From positions 1 to 64,000 of the forward strand of contig JAWKQE010000022.1 of the NCBI GenBank assembly GCA_041390305.1: 64,000 nucleotides of DNA. Reading direction: 5' to 3'. Shown here piece by piece: positions 36,858 through 46,631 of the stretch (within the stretch, counting starts at the first letter, position 1; every line of letters begins with the position of its first letter). Under the pieces are notes generated by a model. The model was given only the letters and a program-made list of their open reading frames with translations, was not told the DNA's origin and made no database searches. The DNA comes from JACKCR01 sp041390305. Lineage in GTDB: Bacteria > Eisenbacteria > RBG-16-71-46 > CAIMUX01. Made by a program: the position numbers and the translations under genes.

Positions 36858-38780
36858 ATGTTCCCCGTGATGAAGACCGACCGAACCGACCTGTCCACGG
36901 CCGCAACCGGGCGGTGCTGCGCCCCGAAGCGCGGGCCGAACGACGTCCGTGCGCGCCATCGCCTACGGCGCCTCCCGACCGTCCTCGGCCTCGCTGCGTT
37001 CCTCATCCTGGCCGGACTCGGCCTGGCGGACTCCGCACGCTCCCAGATGCGACCTCAGGGTCCTCCTCCGGTCGAACGGACGCCGGACGCCCCACCCTGG
37101 CCGAAGGACTTCGAGGTCGGTCTCGAGGCCGCGCGGGCCTTCGCCTACTACTTCGGGCTCGTCGAGACGGACTCGCTCCTCAGCCGGGTGACGGAGATCG
37201 GCTACGAGATCGCGAGCCAGTCGGGCCACCCCGAGTACCTCTTCACGTTCAACATCCTCGACATGGACGACCCGAACGCGCTCGCGCTCCCGGGCGGGTT
37301 CATCTTCATCACGAAGGGGATGCTCGATCAGGGCCTCTCCGACCAGGCCCTCGCCCACGTGATCGGCCACGAGATCGCCCACGTCACGTCGCGCCACTTC
37401 GCCCGCTCCGAGAAGGTGGAGAGCCTCCTCTCCCTCCTCCAGACCGCCGTCACGGTGGCAGCCGTCATCGCGACGCCGGAGTCCAACTCCGGGGGCTACG
37501 ACTACGACGAGTGGTCCGGGCAGTACCGGATGAGTTCGTCGGGCAAGATGGCGGCGCTCCAGGGAACCACCATCTTCGGCGGCCTCTTCCGCGAACTCCT
37601 CGTCCGCGGCTACAGCCGGGGGCTCGAGGTGGAAGCGGACCAGGTCGGACGGAAGTACGCGGGACGCGCGGGCTTCGACATGAGCGGCGGCATCGAGCTC
37701 ATGACGAAGCTGGAAGAGCGGACGTACGAGAACCGCGAGTACGGCTACTGGACCACCCACCCGCTCTTCGAGGAACGGATCATCAAGGCGCGGGCCGCGG
37801 TCGACGGTAGCTCCATGACACCTCCTCCGGCGCAGGAGGTGCGCAGCTACCGTACCGAGGTCCAGGCGCGGATGGCGCGGCTGGCCCAGACGATCAAGAA
37901 CGACGACCTCGCGCTCTTCCTCTTCGAAACGGCGCTACGGGTCGGGCCTTCCGGTCCCCAGACAGTGTCGATCGCGCGGGAGAAGCTCGAGCGGCAGGTC
38001 GCGTTCGAGCGGCGCAAGCCGGACGTCTTCCGCGAGTACACCCCGATCGCCGCCGAGTACGACTCTCTGCTCGACGCCGTCCACACGGCTCCGCAGGGCA
38101 TCCCCGAGACGGAGATCCGTCGGATTACGACCTCGCGCGACGAAATCGTCCTCGACCGGAAGAACGTCCGCGGCGAAGCCCGCTCCCGGGTGCTCGCCCC
38201 GAACGCCGGCGTTCGGGTGCTGGAGACCTACCTGGTCAACTTCCCCGAGGATTCGCTCGCGACCGACCTCCGCTTCCGCCTCGCCGAGCAGTATCGACTG
38301 ACGAAGCGCGCCGACCGCGCCGCGCTGGAGCTGGACCGACTGCTCGAAGAGTCCCTGGAGAGCGAACCGGAGGACGACGCACGCATCTCACGTTCCCTCG
38401 ACGCGATCCGGCGCACGATTCCCGACACCAAGGAGCTCGTCACGAGTCAGAAGCTCATCCTGACGAGCCCGTCCGACTCCGTCCGCGCCTGGGCGACGAG
38501 TCATCTCGAACTCCTCGCTGCCGACCTCGACTCCCTCGAGATCGGGAGCCGGTTCCTCGCCAGCTACCCACACAGCGAACAGGCCGACGTCGTCCAGCAG
38601 AAGGTCGAGGAACTGGCCAATACCCGCTACAGACAGGCCCGCCTCCACGAGTCCCTCGGCAACTACCAGGAGGCGCTCGACGAGTACCACGCGGTCGCAC
38701 TCCTCGCCCCGTCCACGGAGGCGTCGAAGCAGGCCCGCGCGGGGATCGAGCGGATCAGCGCCCGGGAGACGTCACGCTAG
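36858..38780 (+). CDS. M48 metalloprotease with C-terminal TPR-like region (BepA-like)
   Basis: ATG 36858 (ATG 36870 is also possible; neither has a strong ribosome site). A signal segment lies at about 38-60 (LGLAAFLILAGLGLADSA). The M48 domain (about 80-330) has GHEIAHVTSRH and the Glu ligand in GLEVEADQVGRKYAG, plus the WTTHPLFEER motif. An Asp/Tyr-rich insert (GGYDYDEWSGQ) sits between them. The C-terminal 300 residues hold helical TPR-like repeats (LAEQYRLTKRADRAALELDR, SLGNYQEALDEYHAVALLAP). BepA-type proteases combine M48 and TPRs to assemble or degrade outer-membrane proteins, which suits a genome rich in barrels. The frame is intact. Confidence 0.87.
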   Translation: MFPVMKTDRTDLSTAATGRCCAPKRGPNDVRARHRLRRLPTVLGLAAFLILAGLGLADSARSQMRPQGPPPVERTPDAPPWPKDFEVGLEAARAFAYYFGLVETDSLLSRVTEIGYEIASQSGHPEYLFTFNILDMDDPNALALPGGFIFITKGMLDQGLSDQALAHVIGHEIAHVTSRHFARSEKVESLLSLLQTAVTVAAVIATPESNSGGYDYDEWSGQYRMSSSGKMAALQGTTIFGGLFRELLVRGYSRGLEVEADQVGRKYAGRAGFDMSGGIELMTKLEERTYENREYGYWTTHPLFEERIIKARAAVDGSSMTPPPAQEVRSYRTEVQARMARLAQTIKNDDLALFLFETALRVGPSGPQTVSIAREKLERQVAFERRKPDVFREYTPIAAEYDSLLDAVHTAPQGIPETEIRRITTSRDEIVLDRKNVRGEARSRVLAPNAGVRVLETYLVNFPEDSLATDLRFRLAEQYRLTKRADRAALELDRLLEESLESEPEDDARISRSLDAIRRTIPDTKELVTSQKLILTSPSDSVRAWATSHLELLAADLDSLEIGSRFLASYPHSEQADVVQQKVEELANTRYRQARLHESLGNYQEALDEYHAVALLAPSTEASKQARAGIERISARETSR

Positions 38781-39117
38781 AACGGCGCACGCCAGGCCGA
38801 AGCCCAAGATTCCACGGAGGGCGTCGCGGAAGGACGCCACGGGCGGGAGCAGCGGACGGGAGCAGCGAACGCGGTTCGGACGCCGTCATCGACGCCGCTA
38901 TCGTGGTGACTACGTAGACGGTACGCACTTCCCGCAATCACGAAGTCTTCGCGTCCGAGTCGATACATCACGTGTTAGTCTGCCGCCTTCGTGCCCGGAA
39001 ACCGAGCAGGGAAGCCGAGCGCGAAGGCAGAGTTCACCAAGAGAATCATGACGAGTTGTGAACGCGGCCGGGGAGCTCACGGAAGAACCCAGGCGGGCGT
39101 TCTACTGGGAAGACACA
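38781..39117. other. Intergenic gap of 337 bp
   Basis: No protein frame or RNA gene is recognised. It separates the M48-TPR gene from a tiny membrane protein gene and presumably carries the latter's promoter. No clear -35/-10 pair was found. Confidence 0.4.
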
Positions 39118-39234
39118 ATGACCACGGGAATCACCTCCGCTAAGAACCTCTTCGTCTCCGTCATCATGGCGGTCATCGCACTCATGCCGATCCTCTTCGT
39201 CATGGCCTTGGTCTGGCAGCTCATGGCGAGCTGA
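39118..39234 (+). CDS. 38-residue single-helix membrane microprotein
   Basis: ATG 39118 preceded by GGGAAGA gives 38 residues. The first eleven are polar (MTTGITSAKN), followed by one hydrophobic helix of about 24 residues (FVSVIMAVIALMPILFVMAL) and a short VWQLMAS end. Composition is typical of small integral membrane proteins that regulate larger complexes. It lies tail-to-tail with the AMP-ligase/GNAT fusion (20-bp gap). Family unknown. The coding call rests on the helix, the ribosome site and the absence of any competing gene. Confidence 0.5.
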   Translation: MTTGITSAKNLFVSVIMAVIALMPILFVMALVWQLMAS

Positions 39235-39254
39235 TCCCCTCTTCCACCCGAAGA

Positions 39255-42200
39255 TCAGAGAGTGACCGGATTCGGCTCCTGTGGGGTCTCCTCGGAAGCG
39301 AGGAACCTCACGAGTCCGCTCCACTGTGGATCGAGCACGAAGTTCCGCTTCTCACAGAACGCGCGCATGAAGAACCCGGTCTGCACGAACTCGACACCGC
39401 GGCTCGCGAGCCGTGAGCAGAAGTCGTCGAGGAGTGCGGTCGCGATCCCACGTCCGTCGAGAGACGGAACGACCACGACGCCGTCCATGTGCGCCACGTT
39501 CTCGCTCGTGATCTGATAGCAGACGCCCGCCACGAGCCTCCCGCTCTCGTCGAGACAGAGGAGGTGACGGTCGAACTCGCCCACCTTCTTGGGGAAGCGA
39601 CGTCGGAAGAAGAGCCGGTAGAGGAGACCGATCTCCCCCGGCTCCACCGGATCCCGCACTTCGTAGGAAGCACCGACCCGATCCTGGAACCGAGTGAGCA
39701 TGGTGACGCGCCGGTGCGCGGCATCCCCGAACGCGATGACCTCGGGCCGACTCGCGGAGAGTGCACGCGGGAAGGCGAGACTGCGGAACGCCTCCCGTTC
39801 CCGATCGGTCTCGAGTTCGGTCTGGAGGTCCGATAGTTCGACCCGGCGCAGGGCCGAGACCCGAGGGTCGCGCTGGAGGCTCGCGATGAGTCGGTCGAAT
39901 GCGTCGTGCACGGACGCGGACGACGACTGGAAGAGCGTCCCGAGGAAGAGCTGGTACCGCGCGCTCTCTCCATAACGGTCCAGCCGGTAGAGAGACGCGA
40001 GCTTCTCCACGTGATCGATCTGCGCGGCGTCGGTCGAGGACGGGTTCGCCCGCGTCCACGCCTCGAACCGCTCGATCGCCGCCTCGACCGCGATCGGCTC
40101 CCAGGGTACGGCCTCGAGGTGCTCGATGTAGCGCGGGAGTGACGACGCGAGTTCTTTCGCGTCGGCGTCCTCCGGAAGAGCGTCGACCGAGCGATAGAGA
40201 CTGCGCAGGAACTCCAGCGCATCGTCACGCCCGAGCGCTTCGCGGCAGGCATCGTAGATCCACTCGACCCGGATCCCGCCCGAAACGGCGGGCACCTGCG
40301 CGCGCAGCTTGTGGATGAAGTGGACGAGCATCGGCGTCACGAGGGAGAGCGGGCCACCGTAGTGGTCCCATCCCGCGAGCGACAGGATGACCGGGTCCTC
40401 GCGGAAGTCCTGCTCGGGAACGACGACGTTGATCGGCGCGACGAACCCGGGAACGATCCGGCGGCCGCTGTGATCCCAGGCCCGGAAGAATGCGGTGAGA
40501 CCGGCCACGTAGAGACGCCGCCAGTCGAAGGATCCGGTCATGAGGACGTCTTCCACCCGACTCGCCGAAGCGAGCGCGCGGATCCGCTCCTCCGCGTTCA
40601 GGTCCCGCACGTACTCGAGCGCGATCGCACCGAACTCGGGACGCGAGCAACCGAAACGCGGAAGCGTCCGAGAGCCGAGCGCGTACCCGCCGATCGCGAG
40701 CATCCAGTAGTTCGTCCGGAGCACGGCCTCCGCGTCGACGTCGTCCCGCAGGATGACGAGGACGTCGTAGTGGAGCCCGGCTTTCGTGTTCACGCTCAGC
40801 CGGAGGAGCTGGAACGTCTCGCGGATCTGGATGCGCGAGACCCAGAGGCCGCGGCGCGCAATCTGATCGAGGGCAAAGGTCTCGTCCTCGAAGATGAGGA
40901 TGATCGCCTGCTCGAGGAAAGAGGTCCGCGCCACCAGGTGGTAGACCCGCTCCTTGAGGCCCGGGCCGATGTCGGAATCGAAGACGACCCGCAGGTCCCA
41001 GTCTTCACGCTCGAGCGACACGTGCCGCTCCTCCAGGCGCCCTTCGAACCACTCCACCAGATCGAAGAGGAGCTCTCCCGCGAAGCGCGAGAGCCGCGGA
41101 TCCTCGTCGAGAAGCGCCCAGCTCGCGAGCTCCACACGCACCGGTGCGTAGTAGTAGGGATCCTGCCGCACGAACTCCGCGAGCATACGGAAGACGTGTT
41201 CGAGCTGGTGCCTCACCACATCGTCGGCCGGCCAGGCGAGCCGACCCCGGTAGTGCGCGAGACGACGGCGGAGCGCTTCCAAACGCCGCGGCCCGAGCGA
41301 GGCTTTCGCGATCTCGCGGAGGCTCGACTCGTTGAGGAAAGGCAGACCGGACTCGAGGAACGCCGCGAATCCCGAGTCGTCCCGTTCCCTGGACTCTCCG
41401 AGGAGGAGCGTCTCGTACGCCACGCACCTCACCGCCTCGTCCGGATGACGGGAGAGCGCGACCAACCGCGCCCGGATCACGCGAGGCAGAGGCTGTTCGA
41501 GCCGTCCGGCCTGATCGGCCAGCTCCCGCAAGGCGGTCAGCGCGTCGGTTCCCCTGCCGAAGAGTGCGCGAGAGAGAACCGCGTGCAGATCCCGCAGCTC
41601 TCGCCGGGTTTCGGGCGTTCCGGTCTTCGCATACCCGACGTCGGACGCGACGAGCAGTGCGGTCGCGTCGACCCGGGAATGAGGCACGTCCCAACCTTCC
41701 TTGCAGGGCAGGAACGCGACGAGCGCCGGGTTCCCCATCCAGAGAACCGGCTGGCGCGCGAAGAGTCCGAGATCGACCGTATCCCCACGGATCGAGTAGT
41801 CGAGGTTGCCGACGCGCACCCGCGAGCCGACCCGCGCGAGCGGGAGCCTCAAGTTCCTGCGGCGATCGACGAGCGCGTCGTTCTCGGCGACGAGATCCTG
41901 CTCGAGCACTTCGAGGTCACGAAGCACCCAGGCAGGAACACGCACGCGGGTTCCGCGCACTTCGAGCACGAGACGAGACGTGCGGTAGAGCTCCGCGATC
42001 GTCCCTTCGAAGTTCGCTTCGATCACCTTGCGCCGGTAGGTCTGCTTCGGCGTCAGCTCACCAAGGTCCGCGTCGAAGTCACGACCGAGGACCGCGAAGT
42101 CGATCGCGCGCTCGTACGGAGCCAGGTTGTGGTTGGCGGCCACGACGATCCGCTGGAAGTACTCGCGCTCTTCCTCCGGAGTGGAGAGGGCGGCGAGAAC

Positions 42201-43874
42201 GGGATCCTCGCGATCGGGAACGAGGAGGAGCACGTTCCACGACCGTCCGTCCCCCACGAGGAAGGCGCGCTTGACGCCCGCCACCGTCTCGAGCGGCGCT
42301 TCGACGCGACGCGGCGCGATCGTCTGGCCGCGGTCGTTCTTGTAGATGTCCTTGAGACGGTCGACGATCGTGAGGTGCCGGCGCTCGAGCTCGCGGAAGA
42401 GGTCTCCGGTACGGAGCCATTCCTTTCCTTCGAGCTCGACGCCGGGATCCGTCACGAGTCCGTCGGCATCATGGGTCAGGTAACGGGCGACGTAGGGACC
42501 CGAGATCCACATCTCGCCTTCTTCGCTCAGGTGGACGTCGATCCCGGGGAGTGGCCGGCCGACCGTTTCCTCGACGTAGTCACCGGGGGGGCTCATCGTG
42601 ATGCCGCCGGTCGCTTCGGTCATCCCGAAGCCGCTCCCGAGTTCGACGCCTCGCCCCTGGAAGAAGCGGAACGTCTTCGGATGGAGATATCCGGCCGCGG
42701 AGAGCCCCCAGCGAAGGCGCGGACCGACGACTCTCCGGAACGCGGCCTCGCGATCTTCCTCCGTGCCCGCCGCGTCCATCTCCTCGAGGATCCGATCGCG
42801 GATCTGCGCCCAACGGAGAGGGATGCTGATGAGTCCGGTCGGCGCGACTTCCGGAAGGGCGGCCAGGAGCGCATCGGCGGAAGGATTTCCGACGAAGACG
42901 TACGTCCCCCGCCAGTAGATCGAACCGAGCATCTCGAGGAAGCGGCCGAAGGTGTGATAGAGCGGGAGGTAACAGAGGAGAACCTCGTCGTCCCCCACCT
43001 CGGGAAGCGCCGCGGATCGCATGAACCGCTTCGTGACGAGGTTCCGCCGTGAGAACACCACGCCCTTGGGATGACCGGTGCTGCCGGACGTGAACATCAC
43101 CGTGCACGGCTCGTCGATCTCGAGACGTCGCCGCTCCGAGAGGACATGTCCCGATTCTGCCGGGCTTTGCGCCGACACGATCTCCTCGAACAGCTTGACC
43201 CGCCCGTGTTCCACCGTCGGCCCGGTCTCGAGCGCGAACACCTCGAACGGGCGCGGCACGTGACTACGGATCTCCATGGCGCGGCGTACGCGCTCGTCCG
43301 TATCCGCGAGCACGACGTCGATGTCCATCCGCTCGAGGATCCAACTCAGCTGGTCGGCATCGAAGTGCACGCTGAGTGGGGCGACCACGATGTCGTGGAG
43401 CAGGCAGGCGAGATCGGCCGAGGCGCCTTCCACTCCGTTGTCCGCGATGATCGCGACCCGCGGCGTTCGGCCCGGCGTGATCTGGAGAAGCGCCGACGCC
43501 ATCCGCCGAATGCGGCGCTGAACGCGATCGTAGCTCCACGTCCGCGGCTCGCCACCGCCACGCTCGACGAACAGATTCTTGGCCGGGTGCTCCTCCACGC
43601 GTGTGCGGAGCATGTCTTCGAGGGTGTAGTCGATCCGCTCGATCACGCCGAGGACGGTCGTTGCCCACTCGGCCCGCTGCTCTTCGCCGAGCGCGGTGAG
43701 AAACGTCGGACGAGAGGTCGCCTCGAGCCACGCGGTCCATTCACTCCGTGACGCAGCCGTCACGTCCGCGCGTCCCGGTTCCCAATCGGCGGTCAGTCCG
43801 GTGGCGAGCGAGAGTAGAGTCTCCGCATCGCTGGAGCCGGTCTTCCAGGCTTCGATACCCTGCCCTAGATTCAT
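39255..43874 (-). CDS. Giant fusion: AMP-forming acyl-CoA ligase, unknown middle region and GNAT acetyltransferase
   Basis: ATG 43874 (MNLGQG) is preferred over ATG 43883 because GGAGG is then about 11 rather than 2 bases away; about 1539 residues. Residues 70-680 are an adenylate-forming ligase: TSGSTGHPKGVVF, YLPLYHTFGRFLEMLGSI, GFGMTEATGG, WLRTGDLF and DRLKDIYKNDRGQTIAPRR. The usual A10 lysine position reads LTPKQTYRRK, so the catalytic Lys may be shifted or lost. About 700 residues follow with helical repeats and an unfamiliar alpha/beta region (GLHYDVLVILRDDVD). The last 130 residues are GNAT-like (VDGVVVVPSLDGRGIATALL reads close to motif A). It could activate an acyl group and transfer it to a protein or small molecule. 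The single-gene unit has a clean frame throughout. Confidence 0.8.
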   Translation of the reverse strand: MNLGQGIEAWKTGSSDAETLLSLATGLTADWEPGRADVTAASRSEWTAWLEATSRPTFLTALGEEQRAEWATTVLGVIERIDYTLEDMLRTRVEEHPAKNLFVERGGGEPRTWSYDRVQRRIRRMASALLQITPGRTPRVAIIADNGVEGASADLACLLHDIVVAPLSVHFDADQLSWILERMDIDVVLADTDERVRRAMEIRSHVPRPFEVFALETGPTVEHGRVKLFEEIVSAQSPAESGHVLSERRRLEIDEPCTVMFTSGSTGHPKGVVFSRRNLVTKRFMRSAALPEVGDDEVLLCYLPLYHTFGRFLEMLGSIYWRGTYVFVGNPSADALLAALPEVAPTGLISIPLRWAQIRDRILEEMDAAGTEEDREAAFRRVVGPRLRWGLSAAGYLHPKTFRFFQGRGVELGSGFGMTEATGGITMSPPGDYVEETVGRPLPGIDVHLSEEGEMWISGPYVARYLTHDADGLVTDPGVELEGKEWLRTGDLFRELERRHLTIVDRLKDIYKNDRGQTIAPRRVEAPLETVAGVKRAFLVGDGRSWNVLLLVPDREDPVLAALSTPEEEREYFQRIVVAANHNLAPYERAIDFAVLGRDFDADLGELTPKQTYRRKVIEANFEGTIAELYRTSRLVLEVRGTRVRVPAWVLRDLEVLEQDLVAENDALVDRRRNLRLPLARVGSRVRVGNLDYSIRGDTVDLGLFARQPVLWMGNPALVAFLPCKEGWDVPHSRVDATALLVASDVGYAKTGTPETRRELRDLHAVLSRALFGRGTDALTALRELADQAGRLEQPLPRVIRARLVALSRHPDEAVRCVAYETLLLGESRERDDSGFAAFLESGLPFLNESSLREIAKASLGPRRLEALRRRLAHYRGRLAWPADDVVRHQLEHVFRMLAEFVRQDPYYYAPVRVELASWALLDEDPRLSRFAGELLFDLVEWFEGRLEERHVSLEREDWDLRVVFDSDIGPGLKERVYHLVARTSFLEQAIILIFEDETFALDQIARRGLWVSRIQIRETFQLLRLSVNTKAGLHYDVLVILRDDVDAEAVLRTNYWMLAIGGYALGSRTLPRFGCSRPEFGAIALEYVRDLNAEERIRALASASRVEDVLMTGSFDWRRLYVAGLTAFFRAWDHSGRRIVPGFVAPINVVVPEQDFREDPVILSLAGWDHYGGPLSLVTPMLVHFIHKLRAQVPAVSGGIRVEWIYDACREALGRDDALEFLRSLYRSVDALPEDADAKELASSLPRYIEHLEAVPWEPIAVEAAIERFEAWTRANPSSTDAAQIDHVEKLASLYRLDRYGESARYQLFLGTLFQSSSASVHDAFDRLIASLQRDPRVSALRRVELSDLQTELETDREREAFRSLAFPRALSASRPEVIAFGDAAHRRVTMLTRFQDRVGASYEVRDPVEPGEIGLLYRLFFRRRFPKKVGEFDRHLLCLDESGRLVAGVCYQITSENVAHMDGVVVVPSLDGRGIATALLDDFCSRLASRGVEFVQTGFFMRAFCEKRNFVLDPQWSGLVRFLASEETPQEPNPVTL

Positions 43875-43883
43875 GTGCCCCAT

Positions 43884-44280
43884 ACTCCTCCCGCGCCGGC
43901 GATCCCACAACTCCGAAGAAGCCCGCACACGGACCCGGGACGGTTCTCCCGTCCAACCCCCGCACGATCTGTGATTTGGAGCGACACGCAGACGTTTGGC
44001 GGAACGCCGGGTCGGCATCCCCGACGCGGGTCGCCAAACGCCGACCGACTTCGCCTCCCTGCTCGATTCCTCACGGAAGCCTCGCGGAACGATCGATCAG
44101 TCGGTGTTTCGAATGGTGCATTTGCGCCATAATCCTGTCGCTCACTTCCCGGATGGCGTCGTCTCAGGTCCGCCGCAATCCACGGGTCGACGTCTCGAAC
44201 GGAAGAGAGCGACTCCCTCGCTTACATCTTGGCTGTGCATGAATCTTTGGCACCTACCGCTTGCGGCAACCGGAGGATTC
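43884..44280. other. Divergent promoter region (about 400 bp)
   Basis: It separates the minus-strand fusion gene from the plus-strand tail-bearing secreted protein, so it must hold both promoters. CATAAT at 44128-44133 resembles a -10 for the plus-strand gene, which would give a leader of about 140 nt. No matching -35 is clear. No gene is seen. Confidence 0.4.
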
Positions 44281-44943
44281 ATGAAGAAAACCGTACTCAT
44301 CCTGTCGGCGCTTCTCTTCACGGCAGGCTCCACGGTGACTGCCTTGGCCGAGGAGCGCACGACGATTCCCGATGGGGTGAACCCTGCTGTTCCGTCCGGA
44401 GAGGGGAACGTTCCGTGTGACACGCTGCTTCGCTATGACGACGGCAGCGATGACACACCCGGATCCGGTCCGACTCTGGGCTACTACAGCGGCAATCTGC
44501 ACCAGTTCTTGGGCGTCGTGTTCACACCACCGAGTGGCGGTGACTACGAAGTCCAGAGCGCCAGTTGGTTCTCCGACTTCTGGGTTCTGCCCGGCACCGT
44601 CGACGTCACGGTCAGCGAGATGGGGAATCCCTCCAACTCCACGACCGCTTCGATCGCAGTGAACGACGGCGGAACCTGGGAGGTGGCGTTCGAGACACCG
44701 ATCTGCGTTCCCGCCGGTAGCGACTATGTCGTCATGGTCTGTCCGCGGGTCGGCTGCTTCGGCGTCGTCGGTGAAGACCTGGCGGCTCCTGATGGTCGTT
44801 CCTACTGGTCCGCCGCCGAATGCGCTCCTGTGAACGCGTCGGGCGGGAACGACTACATGATCTGGTCCTGTGTGACTCCCTGCGGCCCGACTCCGATCGA
44901 GAACGAGAGCTGGGGCGGAGTGAAGTCGATCTATCTCCGCTGA
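44281..44943 (+). CDS. Secreted protein with WG.vK C-terminal tail
   Basis: ATG 44281 with GGAGG six bases before it gives 220 residues. It has a classical signal peptide (MKKTVLILSALLFTAGSTVTA, cut near ALA). The mature part is acidic, Gly/Ser/Thr-rich and beta-patterned, with six cysteines (VPCD, ETPICVPAG, VCPRVGCFG, AECAP, SCVTPCGP) likely paired as disulphides. It ends ENESWGGVKSIYLR, the same tail type as the two proteins at the window start, although it lacks the GACC repeats. It may be an extracellular beta-sandwich. Function unknown. Confidence 0.78.
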   Translation: MKKTVLILSALLFTAGSTVTALAEERTTIPDGVNPAVPSGEGNVPCDTLLRYDDGSDDTPGSGPTLGYYSGNLHQFLGVVFTPPSGGDYEVQSASWFSDFWVLPGTVDVTVSEMGNPSNSTTASIAVNDGGTWEVAFETPICVPAGSDYVVMVCPRVGCFGVVGEDLAAPDGRSYWSAAECAPVNASGGNDYMIWSCVTPCGPTPIENESWGGVKSIYLR

Positions 44944-45123
44944 TCCCTTGGGGATCAGTGAATCCTGCCGGATCGGCCGGGCCCCGTCGGGCTCGGCCGT
45001 TCTCGTGCCTTCCCGACGCTAAAGATCGCCCCCCATTTCTGCCGATCCCAACCAGGAAGAGGCCCGCCGGGCACTCGACGACCATTTGGCCAAGTCGTTG
45101 CAAACACGACTCGGGAGTCAGGA

Positions 45124-46536
45124 ATGTCCCATCCCCGTCCCACACCCCGCGACTCGGAGCGCGAGTTCCGCGTCGAGGAGCTGTTCTTCTCCACCACCGA
45201 TCTCAAGGGACACATCGAGGCCGGCAACGCGACGTTCGCGCGGATCGCCGGCTACACCCTTTCCGAGTTGATCGGGGAGCCGCACAACATCATCCGCCAC
45301 CCGGACATGCCTCGCGCCGTGTTCGAGCTCCTCTGGCGGAAGATCCAGGCCGGCGAGCCGGTCGCGGCCTACGTGAAGAACATGGCGAAGGACGGTGGCT
45401 ACTACTGGGTCATGGCCCTCGTGCTCCCGGTCGACGACGGCTACCTCTCGGTTCGCCTCAAGCCCACCAGCGCCGTCTTCGAGTCGATCCCCGCGGTCTA
45501 CGCCCGACTCCTCGCCCACGAGCAGGCGGTGGAGAAGCGCACCGGAAAGCGGAAGGAGTCGATCGAGGCCGGTCTGTCGTTCCTGCAGGAGACGCTCGCC
45601 GGGCTCGGCTTCGCCGAGTACGAAGACTTCATGTGGACGGCCCTCCGCGCGGAGATGACGAGCCGCGAGGCGGCCTTGGTCAAACTGGAGCGCGCCGGAA
45701 ACGGATTCACGGGCAGGATCGAGGATCCGCCGTCGAGCCTCTCCGGCCTCTTCGCGCGCTGCGAGTCCCTCCGGAGCGGACTCAAGGAACTCTTCACCGA
45801 CATCGAAGGGCTCTCCTCACTCGGCGGACGGTTGGGAACCGAGTCCCAGTTCATCCGGGCCTGGGCCCACGACATCCGGATGATGGCGCTCAACGCGCAG
45901 ATCCAATCGTCTCAGCTCAGCGGAAGTGGTGAGGCACTCGGCGTCGTCGCGGAGTGGATCGGACGGACGTCGGCAGAGGCGTCGGAGAGCATGGGACGGT
46001 TCGACGAGCAGGCGAAGTCACTCGGGAGGCCGCTGCGTCACGCCATCTCCAGCATCATCGCCGGGAAGCTCGAGGTCGACGTCGTGCGGGAGTTCCTCCT
46101 CGAGGTCGCGGCCGAAGCCGACGACGAGCGGACTCACCTCAGCCTCGATCGTCCCACGAACGCGACGGAGAAGAGCTGCGCAATCCTGCTGAAGACGTTC
46201 CTCCGGAGCACGAAGGCGCTCCCGGAGACGCTCCGTCTGCTCGAGCGCGAGCTGAAGACGCTCGACGCCGAGACCGAGGAGATCGCCAAGCACGTCCGCA
46301 CCCTGGAACTCATCCCTCTGACGGGCAAGGTCGAAGCGGCACGGGAAGAAGCAGCGCGCTCCTTCGTCACGATCTTCGAGACCTTGGGAAGCCGCGTGGA
46401 AGAGACCCGCGTGCGTCTCGAGTCCTTCGCTTCGGACGTGCAGAACTACGTCGACCAGCAGCGGAGTCTGCAGAGCGTGCTGCGTCGCGTCGAGCGTCAC
46501 TCTCTCGACGTCCAGGAAGTGAGCAAGGCCGCCTAG
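45124..46536 (+). CDS. Soluble Aer-type PAS receptor with degenerate MCP-like signalling coils
   Basis: A 470-residue protein. Residues 15-120 are an Aer-like PAS domain (EELFFSTTDLKGHIEAGN, GYTLSELIGEPHNIIRHPDM, KDGGYYWVMALVLPV), the FAD-binding redox sensor class. There is no transmembrane helix. Two helical segments resemble chemoreceptor hairpin tips. One reads MMALNAQIQSSQLSGSGEAL followed by GVVAEWIGRTSAEASES, where a canonical tip has LNAAIEAARAGE. The second reads LTGKVEAAREEAARSF. The Glu and Arg residues that contact CheW/CheA are largely replaced. GGGAG lies 6 bases before the ATG. It is probably a cytosolic energy or redox sensor, possibly working with the CheW-like scaffold at 32.3-34.4 kb. 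Confidence 0.8.
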   Translation: MSHPRPTPRDSEREFRVEELFFSTTDLKGHIEAGNATFARIAGYTLSELIGEPHNIIRHPDMPRAVFELLWRKIQAGEPVAAYVKNMAKDGGYYWVMALVLPVDDGYLSVRLKPTSAVFESIPAVYARLLAHEQAVEKRTGKRKESIEAGLSFLQETLAGLGFAEYEDFMWTALRAEMTSREAALVKLERAGNGFTGRIEDPPSSLSGLFARCESLRSGLKELFTDIEGLSSLGGRLGTESQFIRAWAHDIRMMALNAQIQSSQLSGSGEALGVVAEWIGRTSAEASESMGRFDEQAKSLGRPLRHAISSIIAGKLEVDVVREFLLEVAAEADDERTHLSLDRPTNATEKSCAILLKTFLRSTKALPETLRLLERELKTLDAETEEIAKHVRTLELIPLTGKVEAAREEAARSFVTIFETLGSRVEETRVRLESFASDVQNYVDQQRSLQSVLRRVERHSLDVQEVSKAA

Positions 46537-46631
46537 CGGCGGCCTGCGCATCCCAGCCCACTCCGGCGGACGGAAGCGGCCTTTCCCCCGAGCCACTGCC
46601 GGCGCGACTTGCTGGCCGCTACGGTTCCTCG

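Noticed and set aside
40311..43052. 913-residue plus-strand open frame inside the AMP-ligase fusion
   Set aside because: Antisense of recognised adenylation motifs, with composition typical of a shadow frame.
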